Shown: positions 1-10,362 of the stretch, in pieces | Layout: every line of letters begins with the position of its first letter | Position numbering within the stretch: position 1 is the stretch's first letter | NCBI GenBank assembly: GCA_964019695.1 | Contig: OZ026525.1 | Coordinates: 92,847,779 to 92,911,778 of the forward strand | Reading direction: 5' to 3' | Source of the DNA: Loripinus fragilis | Taxonomy: Eukaryota; Mollusca; Bivalvia; Lucinida; Lucinidae | DNA length: 64,000 bases | Notes under the pieces: generated by a model | What the model was told of the DNA's origin: nothing | The model's database searches: none | What the model saw: only the letters and a program-made list of their open reading frames with translations | Position numbers and translations under genes: made by a program

Positions 1-97
1 AACTGAAAGCACCTTATTTTCATGGGATGGATGATTCTGAAAATATGACAAAAATGTAATATTCTTACCTCCGTGAATTTGGGATGTCGGGAACTAT

Positions 98-357
98 AAG
101 AAGTGTCTGCGAGGATGTTCCAAGTGTCTACGAGAATGTTCCAGCTGTGTGTGAGGATGTTTGAGCTGTCTGTGAGGAAGTTATAGCTGTCTGTGAGGAA
201 GATCTAGCTGTCTGTGAGGAAGTTCCAGGTATCTGTGAGGATGTTCCAGGTGTCTGTGAGGATGTTCCAGGTGTCTGTGAGGATGTTCCAGGTGTCTGTG
301 AGGATGTTCCAGCTGTCTGTGAGGATGTTGCTACAGTATGTGAGGACGTTCCTGTAT
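98..357. repeat. 21-bp minisatellite, about 12 units
   Basis: Head-to-tail units of 21 bp close to TGTCTGTGAGGATGTTCCAG run through this stretch and become more divergent at both ends. Because 21 is a multiple of three, one + frame reads a heptad of the type V-C-E-D-V-P-G/A through nearly the whole array, with a single in-frame TGA near position 161. No start codon or splice site clearly belongs to it, so I annotate a repeat, with a coding origin only a possibility. Confidence 0.9.
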
Positions 358-835
358 TTCCTATAAAGGGGTATTTGGTTTATCTGGCTACTGGTTGATG
401 GTATTCAATGGGTTGTTAGCTGGGATTATATATTGGGTTCTGTAGAATTTGTATTTATCTGTTTCGATGCCTTTCTTTTTAACTGTTTACCACATCTGTT
501 ACATTCATACTGAAAAAAAAATACTTATAATTGAAAATCCATTTTGGAGATTTTCTTTGATAAAGTGTCAATATAAAAGTTGTGAATATAAGCTAAATTT
601 TAGGTTCCAGCAAACTTTTAATACAATGTGTATGTATGTGTTTTTTGTATAAACCCTGGGTACACAAGAAGTCCCTGCAGGACTTGTGTACTTTGGTAAA
701 CAGTGAAGGCCCAGATGAAATGTGTGGCATTTCATCAGAGTCTGCATTATTTGTAGAATAAAAATGTTTCATATCCAAAATTTGTTAACATATTATAATT
801 AAAGCCATGGTGATTTTGGCCTTCCCATTAATGTT

Positions 836-999
836 TGATAATTTTACTCTTAATTCAATATTTTGGCCAAACACCTTTATCAAGAAAAAAACATGCACTT
901 CAATATGAACTACATAGTCACTGTTTCAACATTTTGAAGTCCGTGTTTTTCCTTGATAAAGGACTCTGGCTGTAATATTGAATAAGAGTAAAATTATCA
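836..999. mobile_element. Inverted-repeat (MITE-like) element
   Basis: The left arm begins TGATAATTTTACTCTTAATT and the right arm ends with its near-complement AATAAGAGTAAAATTATCA. Complementarity continues inward through the CCTTTATCAAG and CTTGATAAAGG blocks, giving arms of about 60 bp around a short centre. There is no coding capacity. The form is that of a non-autonomous fold-back or MITE-type DNA element; I cannot assign a superfamily. Confidence 0.7.
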
Positions 1000-1421
1000 T
1001 GTGTTTTACTTTGTTCCCTATCTAATATAAATGAATATCATTCATCTTTTTTGTGCCAATTTTTGTGTCATTTCAGTGTACTTCATCTTTTGCCTTATTC
1101 CATTTTCTACAAAAAACACACATCTAGGGTGTATTAAACTTAGTTTGGATTTGGGCCAAATTCTGATGAGATTTCATTGAAATACAATACATTCACTAAC
1201 CGCCTGCATACAATAAGGGAACAATTTCTGCCTGACAGTGAAATACCATAGGGTATTAAAAATCCTAAATGAATAAACATATTTTGAGCACCAAAAGCAA
1301 ATGTTTAAAATGATGCGAATGAATACTGTAGTCACAAGTTTAGAGAAACATTTTTGATTTTAATCAGCGTGTGAAAGGGCAAAAAACAAATAGTATACTT
1401 AGTAATACTTACTAAAATATT
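1000..1421. other. Gene-free stretch
   Basis: AT-rich sequence between two palindromic repeats. I see no long ORF, tandem repeat or RNA signature. Confidence 0.6.
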
Positions 1422-1505
1422 TTGATCCAGATCAGGACCCCAATTTTGTCACAACTGATCTGGGTCAAAACTGTTTTTAAGTTTATCAGCAAATGACAAA
1501 AGTTG
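1422..1505. repeat. Short palindromic dispersed repeat (GATCCAGATCAGG family)
   Basis: GATCCAGATCAGG is followed about 20 bp later by the inverted CTGATCTGGGTC, then a conserved tail CTGTTT...TTATCAGCAAATGACAAAAG. The same arrangement recurs near 2430, 13505, 26235 and 33955, so this is one copy of a dispersed hairpin-forming repeat. Confidence 0.7.
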
Positions 1506-1556
1506 CTGCTAAATTTGCTTGTTTGATTGGATTATTTTATTCCCAGTGAAAGAGGT

Positions 1557-1650
1557 TTCAGTTATGCCTCCATGGAACCAGTACGAAGTAGAGGATAAGG
1601 TGTCTTTCTCAAGGACACAATGCAGTGCCTTTGGTGAGACTGGAACCAAC
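1557..1650 (-). mobile_element. tRNA-derived SINE fragment
   Basis: The segment CTCAAGGACACAATGCAGTGCC followed by GGTGAGACTGGAACC matches the internal part of the fuller minus-strand SINE at 10363-10566. The tRNA-like head and the tail are not recognisable, so this is a truncated, diverged copy. Confidence 0.6.
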
Positions 1651-1779
1651 AATAAGTGATCCTGATAGAGCAAAACACGCTAACAGTAAGCCACAAGACT
1701 CCTCACTTGCTGCTACGTGTAGCATGGAATGAGTTTGAGTATTTTATAAGTGAAAACCTATTGTTATATCCTTATCCCA

Positions 1780-2360
1780 ATGCTTTTTTAAAAAAAGAAG
1801 GGGATATTGTTATCGCCTCCCTCCCTCCCTCCATCTGTTAATCCGTCCGCCTATCTGTTATGCTATCTCCTCCTAAAGTGTGTGAGTTACTCACACGAAT
1901 GGGGTGTGCAAATTTTTGCACCGCCCCCCTGGGGCCCTGGGGAGGGGTCAAAAGGTCAAATATAAAATTTCAGTAAAAAATCAATTTCAAAGATTTTTAA
2001 TCAAACTTTGTGTGTAATCTTACAAATAAAAGATATAAAACGTATCAAACAGGATTTTTGTTCTTAAGTCGGGGTCATGACCCAGGGGTCAGACTTGGGG
2101 GCAGCAGGGCTGACCAGGGGCGATTTTTTTTCTTTTAACATAGTCATGTTGCATATCAAATTGACGAGAATGATGATAAGAACAAAGTGCAAATTAAAAT
2201 TTTCACCCAAGTGTCAAAAAGGTGACCTTGGGTGAAATATCATTACATTTCAACTAGAGTCAATTTAAACATTTTTATACCAAACTTTGTGTGTGTTCTC
2301 ACAAATAAAAGATATGAAGCATATCAAACATGCCCAAGGGGTGGGACTAGGGGGAGCCCC
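1780..2360. repeat. Dispersed and tandem repeat region
   Basis: A CCTCCCTCCCTCC tract leads into two related segments. Each contains a TTTTTAATCAAACTTTGTGTG-like or ATTTTTATACCAAACTTTGTG block, then TCTTACAAATAAAAGATAT, about 310 bp apart (near 1995 and 2270). The intervening sequence has GGGGTC-rich blocks. It looks like a diverged two-copy tandem repeat. Non-coding. Confidence 0.55.
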
Positions 2361-2419
2361 ATGGAATTCACATTTAAAAACTCAAACCCTAGAAATATTA
2401 TATACTTTACTTACTTTCT

Positions 2420-2520
2420 TACTAAATGGTTTGGATCCATAATCAGGAAGGATGTTTGTCCTTCCTAATCTGGGTCTTCACTATTCGCAAAGGCTATCAA
2501 CTGATGACAAAAGTGGGAGC
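2420..2520. repeat. Short palindromic dispersed repeat (GATCCAGATCAGG family)
   Basis: GGATCCATAATCAGGAAGG pairs with CCTTCCTAATCTGGGTC and is followed by the family tail ATTCGCAAAGGCTATCAACTGATGACAAAAG. It supplies the last residues of the open frame that runs on from the YqaJ-type exon, so that C-terminal extension is repeat-derived rather than part of the protein. Confidence 0.75.
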
Positions 2521-2599
2521 TAATATGGAAGAGCGGGGGAGGTGGGTGGGTGTGGATCATATTTGAACTAACTACAAATTTACTATAATATTCTCTTAC

Positions 2600-3427
2600 C
2601 CATACTCCTGGTTCCCTTATACCGGGAAATTTTCCATGTCTCGGTACCACAATTTCAGGTAAAAGAGCTTTATAATAGAAAATTTTTAATTTTTCCACCA
2701 TTTCATTCATTAGGTCCTCGTCAAATGTAAGTCTCTCAACATGAAGTTCATATGGATTTTCCGTTCGAACAACAAAGTCTATCCAATCCATTTTACACAC
2801 ATACAAAAGATCAAGGCACTGATAATAATAGTTGTGCTTTTTCTTGACTGCTAACTTTTTTGATTTTGAGTCATAGTGTAAACAGAAGTTGTTGATCGAT
2901 TTGAGTTTGGCAGCCTGTGTGCGAGAAACCGGTTTATTATACAAAACATTTTTAATTTCAATCATTCCAACGTTTCCATTTTGGTCGGTTACTTTTCCAT
3001 CAGGGCTTCCTGCCAAAAAAGGGAAATCTTCACTAATTACAAGTCCCATTCTCTCCACTGTCACATTGTCGTTCTGTTCGTTTTTATAGCTAATATACTC
3101 TTTAATTGTTATATCTTCTTTTTCAATTCTGAGCCTAGTAAATTTATTGCCCTGAAAATCTGAATATAAAATGTTCTTAACCAATGGGGCCACTTTCAGT
3201 TTTGGGTTTCGTTTCATTACAGAGCCAAAGTTTGATGTAGTCAGTCTTTTTTTCCTTTCTTCCTTACATAATTTTGAATGAGATTGATCCTTTGTTTGTT
3301 GTTCTAGTTTGAATTTTTCCTTGCTTGCGATGTTTACACTTTTTTGGATAAATAATTCCATTCTTTTATTAATTTCTTCAGGTTCTAAATCTGCTCCAAC
3401 ATCTCTGGCGTTTGGTCCATATTCCAT
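2600..3427 (-). pseudogene. YqaJ-type exonuclease module of a transposon gene
   Basis: This is the C-terminal part of a Mutator-like transposase/nuclease gene. Seen directly: an R-L-T-T-S-N-F-G block at residues ~61-68 counted from the internal Met at 3427, G-L-V-I-S-E-D-F-P-F then S-P-D-G (141-144), E-I-K (157-159), and Y-Y-Q (201-203) followed by W-I-D-F-V-V-R. These are the acidic and lysine core motifs of the lambda-exonuclease/YqaJ fold, a metal-dependent 5'-3' DNA exonuclease family. The frame is continuous with the transposase exon upstream (4336-3524) except for an intervening TGA (3524-3526) and a TAA. I end it at 2600 because a strong donor, TATGG|GTAAGAG, follows; beyond it the open frame runs into a dispersed repeat. 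Its role in transposition is inferred. Confidence 0.8.
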
Positions 3428-3523
3428 TTTACCTTTTTTGTTGTTGATATCAGTGAACAGCTCTTATCTTCCTTTTCCATCTTTTGAGTTCGTTTTCTGG
3501 TTTGCATTTGGACTTATTGTTGG

Positions 3524-4673
3524 TCAATATATTGGTTTCTCTCTTTTGATATTCACTGTGGTAACTTTCTCCAGCAGCTGTTCCTGTTTTTTTCCCCATA
3601 CAATAGGTGACCATTTGGGCCCATTATTGAATCTTAATCCTCCAGCATAGCAGCGAGTATGCCAAGAACCCCTTGAGCAATGATAGAAAATTTTCCCACC
3701 ATCGAAATTTGTACGAATATGCATCCACCATTTAGCTAAGTTTGTAGTGTAATTCCCAATAAGCCTTGCTGATTTCTGGGCTACCCTATTCAAAATGATG
3801 CCAACATCTTTCAAAATTTTTGGATTCAATGTGCAACTTCCATAGAAACCTGTACGAGATTCTTCTTGTTCATGAATTGATGCACCCTCTGTCCAAAATT
3901 TAATTTGATCTCCAATAATGTAATCATCCAGTTCGTCAGTTTCCTTTTCTGTGTCCATTTCAATATTATTTGTTTTTTGGTTAGGTTTGGCTTTAAAAAA
4001 AACACTTGAACAGTTAGTATGATCACCAAATATATGATAAACCAAGTTTTTTATGTCTTTTTCTAGCGATTTGCAGGCTTTTTGGAGATCTTTTTCACTT
4101 GAATGCATTCTAATGGCGCAACGAACAGCACTTGTTATACGTATTCTAGATGCTTTCGTCAAATTCCCTTTGCCTTTATACGATGGATTTGCATCAACCA
4201 GTTTTTCTAGATGTCCACGAAGGCATTTACACACATGATTAGCACATTTACCCTTTTCGACATGTGCACCCCACACAGGAACTTCCTCTTGGATTTTGGC
4301 ATATGTTGAAGAATCCCCGTCAGCAATGAGAGTCATATATCTTATACCATACTCATTTGCTTTCAGGAATCCATGAGAGTCATATATCTTATACCATACT
4401 CATTTGCTTTCAGGAATCCTTCAACAATGATGTCAGCCTCCATTGCCTGACTAGACAAGTCCCAATTCTTGAAACAGTCATGCGCCTTTGCCTTGCAGGC
4501 CACTGATTCAGCTCTCTGACAGATGTAGCAATATTTGTTTCTAATGCCAATATGTAAGAGTTTTTTAGTTTCTGAGCCAATAATGACACCTACACCTCCC
4601 ATCGCATTGTATGAATGTTTATGGGTTCTTTTACTCCAGCCCCCGTCACATATCACTGTAATACTTGGTACAC
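3524..4673 (-). pseudogene. Mutator-like transposase core exon (broken)
   Basis: This is the second exon of the transposon gene. It opens at an acceptor (TTTATAG at 4680-4674) directly into G-V-P-S-I-T-V-I-C-D-G-G-W-S-K-R-T-H-K-H. It continues through K-L-L-H-I-G-I-R-N-K-Y-C, M-E-A-D-I-I-V-E-G-F, I-A-D-G-D-S-S, C-A-N-H-V-C-K-C-L-R and N-N-G-P-K-W-S-P. The order matches the metazoan Mutator-like transposase domain (PF20700 type). Acidic residues in C-D-G-G-W and A-D-G-D-S-S are candidate catalytic positions. A 47-bp tandem duplication (4326-4419) shifts the frame; one unit fewer restores R-Y-M-T-L-I-A-D-G-D-S-S. The exon then hits TGA (3524-3526), and a TAA follows in the same frame. The element copy is therefore inactive as assembled. 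Confidence 0.85.
4326..4419. repeat. Perfect 47-bp tandem duplication inside the transposase exon
   Basis: Two adjacent identical 47-bp units (4326-4372 and 4373-4419) begin ATGAGAGTCATATATCTTAT and end TTTCAGGAATCC. Forty-seven is not a multiple of three, so the duplication breaks the reading frame. The lack of any mismatch between units suggests a very recent event or an assembly artefact. Confidence 0.95.
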
Positions 4674-4786
4674 CTATAAAGTATAATTTCGTGACAGACA
4701 CCAACAAAATAGTAAGGCCATACACAGGTTTAGATCAACCCAATTTTTCAGCGTAAAATAGTAAATATCTTCTTACCCGTCATTTT

Positions 4787-4857
4787 AACATATGTTTTGG
4801 GCGCTCAAAAGAACCGTCTCATTGAGACGGTTCTTTTGAGTACCAACAAAATATGTT
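4787..4857. mobile_element. 71-bp palindromic mini-element
   Basis: The core at 4804-4840 is a perfect inverted repeat: 18-bp arms (CTCAAAAGAACCGTCTCA and its complement) around a single T. Outer arms AACATATGTTTTGG and CCAACAAAATATGTT extend the dyad. A second copy lies at 10661-10731 and a half copy near 43098. Transcribed, it would form a near-perfect hairpin. Confidence 0.85.
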
Positions 4858-5318
4858 TTGGTTGAGAAATACGAAAATTAAATTTTCGTTACGCATTCTT
4901 AACTAAAGTCTTGGCCATAGAAAACCTATGAGCCACAAACTGTGAAAACAGGTTTAATGACAAAGTAGTCAAAATTAAGCACTTCATCGTGGAAGTGTAA
5001 GACTTAGTTATCCTGCAAAACTCATGCAAATATGGTCTTTTGAAACTTTAAAGTGTCTAAACTTTAGCATGCAACGTCAGAAACGTCATGATATTACTAA
5101 TGATGTCAAAGTTTATTTCCTGATTTGTGAGTTTGCCAGGTGAATGAAAAACATGCTATTTCTTGCTAGGTTCCTTTTTATTATCCTTAGCATGTATGCA
5201 ATGGAAGTCCTGGAAAAATTGACGCTAATTAATTTTTGCCTACAGTTTTCATGACGTGAAAACGACTGACCATATGCGTATACTTTAAAAATTCTCCCAG
5301 TTGCTAAGATTAAAAATA

Positions 5319-5566
5319 GTAAATGAGTATGATCAGGAAATACCTCAATCACAAACTGCAGACAACCCCGTGGCACCGCGAGGAAGAGCTGCTCAACCAT
5401 CACGAGACACCAGGAAGACAAATTAAGCAAAGCAATCAGCTCTCTCTTCCCCGTCAAGATGATTGCAATACTAGAATGGACATAAAGTAACGTACAACAA
5501 AACATAGAACAATTACAGACTCCCACAATGGGAGTTACAATAAACAAAAAGTCAACAACAACAGAA
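5319..5566. repeat. Dispersed repeat, copy 1
   Basis: A ~250-bp segment from GAGTATGATCAGGAAATACC to AACAGAACCA is closely matched at 63299-63547. An open frame on the minus strand is conserved between the copies, but most differences change amino acids (for example Q/R and E/V), so a maintained protein is not supported. Both copies lead into an A/C-rich AACAACAGAACCA end. Confidence 0.8.
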
Positions 5567-5939
5567 CCAGTTGTTTTTCACAGGTCAAGGCGCAAATGCA
5601 TGTATGTAGGTTCTTATTACTTTGGAACTTAACATACTATTACCTTACACTGTACTATTTTAGGCCAAATGAAAAAAAATGCCTTTGTTTAGGGTCACCT
5701 GACTGTACCGAAATTTACTGTCTTTAAAAATGCATATTTTTTTCAGAAAAATAATAATTAAAACAATAGGGCAATAGTGACCCTAAATCGCTCACATGAA
5801 CTATGTGCATCATTCTTGTTCGGTGGAAGGTGATGATTTAAACCATTTGGTGGAGGGCAATCAAGCTGGTCTCTTCCGTAGGATAGGCTTTGAGCGCATA
5901 ACAAGACCCTACCCCCTCACCCTAACCACACAAAAACAT

Positions 5940-6915
5940 TTCGTACATACCAAATATTAAGGCTCTAGCCCTTGTGGTTTCAGACAAGTAGGTTTTTTCA
6001 TGTTTTCCCTCGATGGGCCTCTGCGAAACATGTGACCCCGAGCGGGCCCATTTTGTGCCCCAGGGTCATAATTTGAACATACTTGGAAGAGTTCAACAAG
6101 GTGATGTAACATAACAAATATCAAGGTTCTAGGCTTTCTGGTTTCAGAGAAGAAGATTTTTTTCTTGTTTTCCATATCTAATGCTATATAAAACATGTGA
6201 CCCCCGGGGCAGGACCATCTTTGACCCAAGGGTCATTATTTGAACAAACTTGGTAGAGGTTCACTTGGTGATGGTAATCTCTAATTCCAATGCTCTAGGC
6301 CTTGTGGTTTCAGACAATAAGATTTTTTCACATTTTCCCTATATAAGCCTATGTAAAACATGTGACACCTGGGGCAGGGTCATTTTTGGCCCTACGGCTA
6401 TAATTTTAACTAACTTGGTAGAGGTCCACTAGGTGATGCTAAATACCAAATATCAATAGTCTAGGCCTTCTGGTTTCAGACAAAAAAAAATCACATTTTC
6501 CCTATATAAGTGTATGTAAAACATTTGATCCCCAGACGGGGCCATTTTGCCCCACAGCTATAGTTTGAACAAACTTGCTAGAAGTCCACAGGATACATAC
6601 AAAATTTCAAGGCTCTAGGCCTTGTGGTTTCAAACAATTAGATTTTTTCACATTTTCCCTATATAAGCCTATGTTAAAGATGTGACCCCAGGGGCCGCGC
6701 CATTTTTGGCCCCAGGGATATAATTTGAACAAAGTTGGTAGAGGTCCACTAGGTCATGCTACATACCAAACATCAACGCTCTAGGCCTTCTGGTTTCACA
6801 CAAGAAGGTTTTTAAAATTTTCATCTCGAAAATCTATTTTCAGCCTCTGTGACCTAGATATGCAATGGACCAAAACCATTTGAACAATTTTGGTAGAGGG
6901 ACCACGGACAAAGAT
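5940..6915. repeat. Tandem repeat, ~165-bp period, about 6 copies
   Basis: The motif TTTGAACAAACTTGGTAGAGG recurs near 6073, 6241, 6408, 6566, 6728 and 6880. Between copies are CTAGGCCTTGTGGTTTCAGA, CACATTTTCCCTATATAAGC and GGGGCAGGGCCATTTTTGG-like blocks. The units are diverged and non-coding. The field lies in the transposase intron. Confidence 0.85.
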
Positions 6916-7019
6916 TAATCACAAAACCTCACCTTGTCACTTTGTGACAGGTGAGCTAAAAATATGTGTCCTAGCCTGCCTAAAATTTTCAGACCCAATA
7001 CCAGAAAGACACTTATTTT

Positions 7020-7790
7020 TTATTTGGCCTAATTAATTTGCACCTGGAAAAACTGCCCTGAGAGGCACATATACCCCCGGCTGATGTCTTTTCCGTCTAA
7101 ATCCCAATTCCCCCTGGCCCCAAAAAAGTAAAGAGCTGTAGCATGTTACCATGGACCTGAAGTAGTTGAGTGCAAATGGTACCAAATATGCATATTTAAG
7201 ATAAATGGTTGGCAAGATATCTATATAAGTCAGTAAAATAGAATAGCACTTTTTAAAGATGTCCTAGATTTTTACCTCTACCCCTACCCTGGGTCATAAA
7301 TCACAATGACTGACATCATAGAGAGAAATGCAGCCCAAAAAGTATCAGATATTAAAATTCAAATGATCCTATAAAAATCTTAAGATGTCCTTGAATTTGA
7401 TCTCTAACCCCACCCTGGGGAAAGGACCCAAGTGTTTGAAGATGTCAAGTAGAAGCCTGCCATAAATGATACCAAATATCTATATATGGATTTTTCTGAG
7501 ATGAAAAATAAAGGAGCTTTTTAAAGGTGTCCTTGATTTTTACCTTCAGTCCCACCCTGGTGCATGAGCCCTAAGGTCTGAAATGTCAAAGAGTAAGTTA
7601 GCAAGAAATAGTAACTGTTGCTCAATTATAAATGATTCTTTAAAAAAAATCCTAGATTTTTACCTTGAGCCCGCCCTGTGGCATGGACCCAAGTGTCTAA
7701 AGCTTTTGAGTGGAAGCCTGCCATGAATAGTACGAAATGTCCAAATATAAATGCTTTCTAATAAATGTCAATAAAATAACTGCATAAGTA
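7020..7790. repeat. Tandem repeat, ~130-bp period, about 5 to 6 copies
   Basis: CCTAGATTTTTACCT...CCCACCCTG blocks recur near 7263, 7390, 7530 and 7650. Each is followed by an AAGTGTCTGAA..GAAGCCTGCCATAAAT-like segment ending in TACCAAATAT. The units are old and diverged, and non-coding. Confidence 0.75.
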
Positions 7791-7799
7791 AGATTAGGG

Positions 7800-8660
7800 A
7801 TCAGATATATCATTATTTCCATAACCAAACAGAGTAGACTCTGATCAGGCAGCTCTTACAATAGATGCATGATCTTAATCTGGTCTGTTTGCATAAGTGT
7901 TAAAAGAGGCCTGTATGAGTTAAAGGTCAGTCAAAAAAATCACGAATCATCCAGAAAGCTTTCACTCATACTGTTATTTGAGTTGCCTTATATACATGTA
8001 ACATTAAAACACAGTGTGAGCTGGGTTGCCACACCACAAAAAGTTAAAATATTGACTTACTTTACTTTGTTTTGGTGAAATACAGCAGCTTATCATCTTA
8101 CCCTCTGCTTAGAAATGTGTGTCAGTATTATTTCTGACCAGTCATGCAATTTTATTTATACTTAATTCCAGATTTTTACCTCAGAAGCCCTTTAAATGCA
8201 CAAAATGGCCATAAAATTGATAAACTTTATGGTCAATTATTTTGTCTTTCTTATTTTTTCCTGCTATTGTGCTTATTTTTCCTGAAAGTTCAAGAGTTCA
8301 ACTTAATAATTAATATATAAAAGTATGTTGTGTGCATTCAAATTACCTTTGCTCTTAGTGCCTAAAAGTTTTGAACCTTTCTTTAAAAAATCAATTAACA
8401 GAGTGATTTTCATTAGGATACAATCGTCTTTTACAGTGATATAATGACCTGTTACAGTGATTCATTGCTAAAAATGCGTGTATCAGTGATCAGCAAACTT
8501 TCTATCAAAATAATTTTGAAAACTGATTCTTTTTCAGGTTTCATCATTTTCCAGAAATACAAATCTTACAAAAGCTATATTCTAATGAAAAAATTATGCA
8601 TATAAGTGATCAAAGAAAATCACTTGTCCAAGTAAGTGCCCTGACTGCATATGTATGCTG
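7800..8660. other. Gene-free stretch with a repeat relic
   Basis: At 7815-7905 a TAGACTCTGATCAGGCAGC segment and a downstream CTGGTCTGTTTGCATAAG recall the 56815-56880 hairpin repeat, in diverged form. The remainder is AT-rich with no ORF I trust. Confidence 0.5.
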
Positions 8661-8665
8661 GCTGT

Positions 8666-8878
8666 GGGAGCGCAGTGGCACAGTGGTAGAGTGCTTGACT
8701 CGAGACCGAGGGGCCGCAAGTTTGGGCCTCACTGGCGTCGCTGCATTGTGGTCTTTGAGTAAGACACATTTATCCTAGCTTAGTACTGGTTCAACCCAGG
8801 AAGACCCGTCCTTACATAACTGAAAGATTGTTGATGCGACATAAAGAATAAAATCAATCAATCTATCAATCAATTACA
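8666..8878 (+). mobile_element. tRNA-derived SINE
   Basis: The head GGGAGCGCAGTGGCACAGTG then GTAGAGTGCTTGACTCGAGA has an A-box-like block (TGGCACAGTGGTAGAG) and a degraded B-box region. A body with GTACTGGTTCAACCCAGGAAG follows, and then a 3' tail of TCAATCAATCTATCAATC. The opposite-strand copy at 10363-10566 confirms the consensus. It would be transcribed by RNA polymerase III and mobilised in trans by a LINE; both statements are from SINE biology, not seen here. Confidence 0.9.
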
Positions 8879-8879
8879 C

Positions 8880-9750
8880 TGGCTGCAGCTCTTAAAACAG
8901 GTGTTTTATCAATGCCTCCTATTGCATGTTTCATTAATATCTAATTGCTATCATGGCTCTGTTTTAAGAAACACCTTTCCAAAAGAGGCTACAATTTTCC
9001 AATAAAAGAACAAATATATTTTTGGGGGGCAAATTCATAAATCCTTTTTTCTTCAAGTTCGGATCACAAATTTTTTTCAAACTGCACCTACACTTGGTTA
9101 ATAAAAGAACATAATGTAATTTGATTGCAAATTTAGATTTTTAAAAAAACATAATGTTTCAGACTGTAGCCTGTCTAATAAAGACTGTCTACCAAAATGA
9201 ACTTATTTTTAAAAATTGTTATCTTTTATCCACGTCAGTTGGTTGTGAAAGATTGTAAATGATTGTAAATCTAAAAATTTATAACAAGCTCTTGAACCAG
9301 TTTGACCCTTATTCCGCCAATAGTTTTGCCTTGCAATGTAGTCTGCTCTTCATATCTGCTCCATTTAAATTGAATTATAGTCCTGAATAGAAAATAATAT
9401 AAGCCCTGATGAGACTCCTGCATCAGTCTGATCTAAGCTTGTATTCTTTACAATATATAGGTTAGGTACTGAACAAGTAAGCAGAGAAGAGGAGGCAAGG
9501 AAAAACTAATGTGACAGGCTGGCTAAGGCTTAAACGTCACATTACTGCAAGTAAATGTAAATTTTTCTCTTGTGACTGGCTCAGAAATTTACTGGTACTC
9601 TTTGTCTACTTATGAAATACTCAAAATACTTATAGAAATACCTGTATTCTGAGTGACCATTAAAAATGAGGGCAGGGGAGGGGGTCTCCCTTAATACCCT
9701 GCCAATAATAGAGGATTTTTTCATCCACAAATCAAACAAATGCATGACTC
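8880..9750. other. Gene-free intronic sequence
   Basis: AT-rich sequence between the SINE and exon 1 of the transposase gene. I see no tandem repeat or convincing ORF. Confidence 0.55.
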
Positions 9751-9768
9751 TTTAATCAATTGAACTAC

Positions 9769-10255
9769 CTTCATGAAAACTTCCTTTAGCAATTGCAATC
9801 TCCTTCTCTTCCTCTACTGCTTGTTTCAACTCATCTTGTAACACACCATTCCACCATACATTAATGCCATTTTCAATTTTATTGAATGTGCGCTGGTGCA
9901 TCCCTGGAGAATCAACTGTTGCAAGGAATTCATTTAAGTGGCTTTGTCCATTCCAAGTCGCGATTGCTCCCCAAACTGCACGGACATTAATATCAAAGTG
10001 GTGAGATTGTCTATTGATATAAAGTGTTGGGCTGGTTTTCATTTGTATCTCTCTGTGGCATCCGCAACAAATTGCACACAACACTGACGCTAAGCCATAG
10101 TTGTCAATTTCCGACTTCAGTTGAATAGGGCTCTGCCCTTGTAAAGCTAGTGTAATAGCTTTCTTGCAGGTTGCTGCATGTAACGAAATTTCTGACACAT
10201 GGTCTTGAAGTTTATTCAGATTTATTAACCTATAATCATAATCAGACAAGTGCAT
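9769..10255 (-). CDS. Mutator-like transposase gene, N-terminal exon
   Basis: The frame runs from ATG at 10255 (an in-frame TAA immediately precedes it) to the donor GAAG|GTAGTT at 9769/9768. It encodes about 162 residues: a helical start, then C-A-I-C-C-G-C-H-R-E (a likely zinc-binding cluster), F-D-I-N-V-R-A-V-W-G-A-I-A-T, H-L-N-E-F-L-A-T-V-D-S-P-G-M and W-W-N-G-V-L-Q-D-E-L. These are the blocks that precede the catalytic part in metazoan Mutator-like transposases. Spliced to 4673 it reads F-H-E-G-V-P-S-I-T-V without a gap. This exon is itself intact while the second exon is broken. A further 5' exon is possible but not needed. Confidence 0.85.
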
Positions 10256-10362
10256 TTAAATACCAGAAATAACATGGATAATTGAAAGCAAGATCTGTAA
10301 TGTGAGGAAAAAAATCACCCTTACAAAACTGAGACTGGCCATGTGATGAGAGTGGTTAAGTG

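Larger units (their letters stand above)
4674..9768 (-). other. Inferred 5.1-kb intron of the transposase gene
   Basis: On the minus strand the interval begins GTAGTT (after the exon 1 sequence TTTCATGAAG) and ends TTTATAG. Joining the flanks gives F-H-E-G-V-P-S-I-T-V, with the Gly codon split G|GT, which is the expected family sequence across this point. The intron contains a palindromic MITE, tandem repeat fields and a SINE. It could partly be later insertion into a short intron. Confidence 0.75.

Noticed and set aside
3524..3526. Selenocysteine at the TGA of the Mutator/YqaJ gene
   Set aside because: A TAA follows in the same frame and there is no expected Cys, unlike the Naiad-type element.
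5113..5547. 144-residue minus-strand ORF with a related frame at 63217-63480
   Set aside because: It is a dispersed repeat. Differences between copies mostly change amino acids and the flanks do not match, so no maintained protein is supported.
8666..8740. tRNA gene at the head of the SINE
   Set aside because: The cloverleaf is degraded, and the sequence is repeated with a common body and tail at several other sites.
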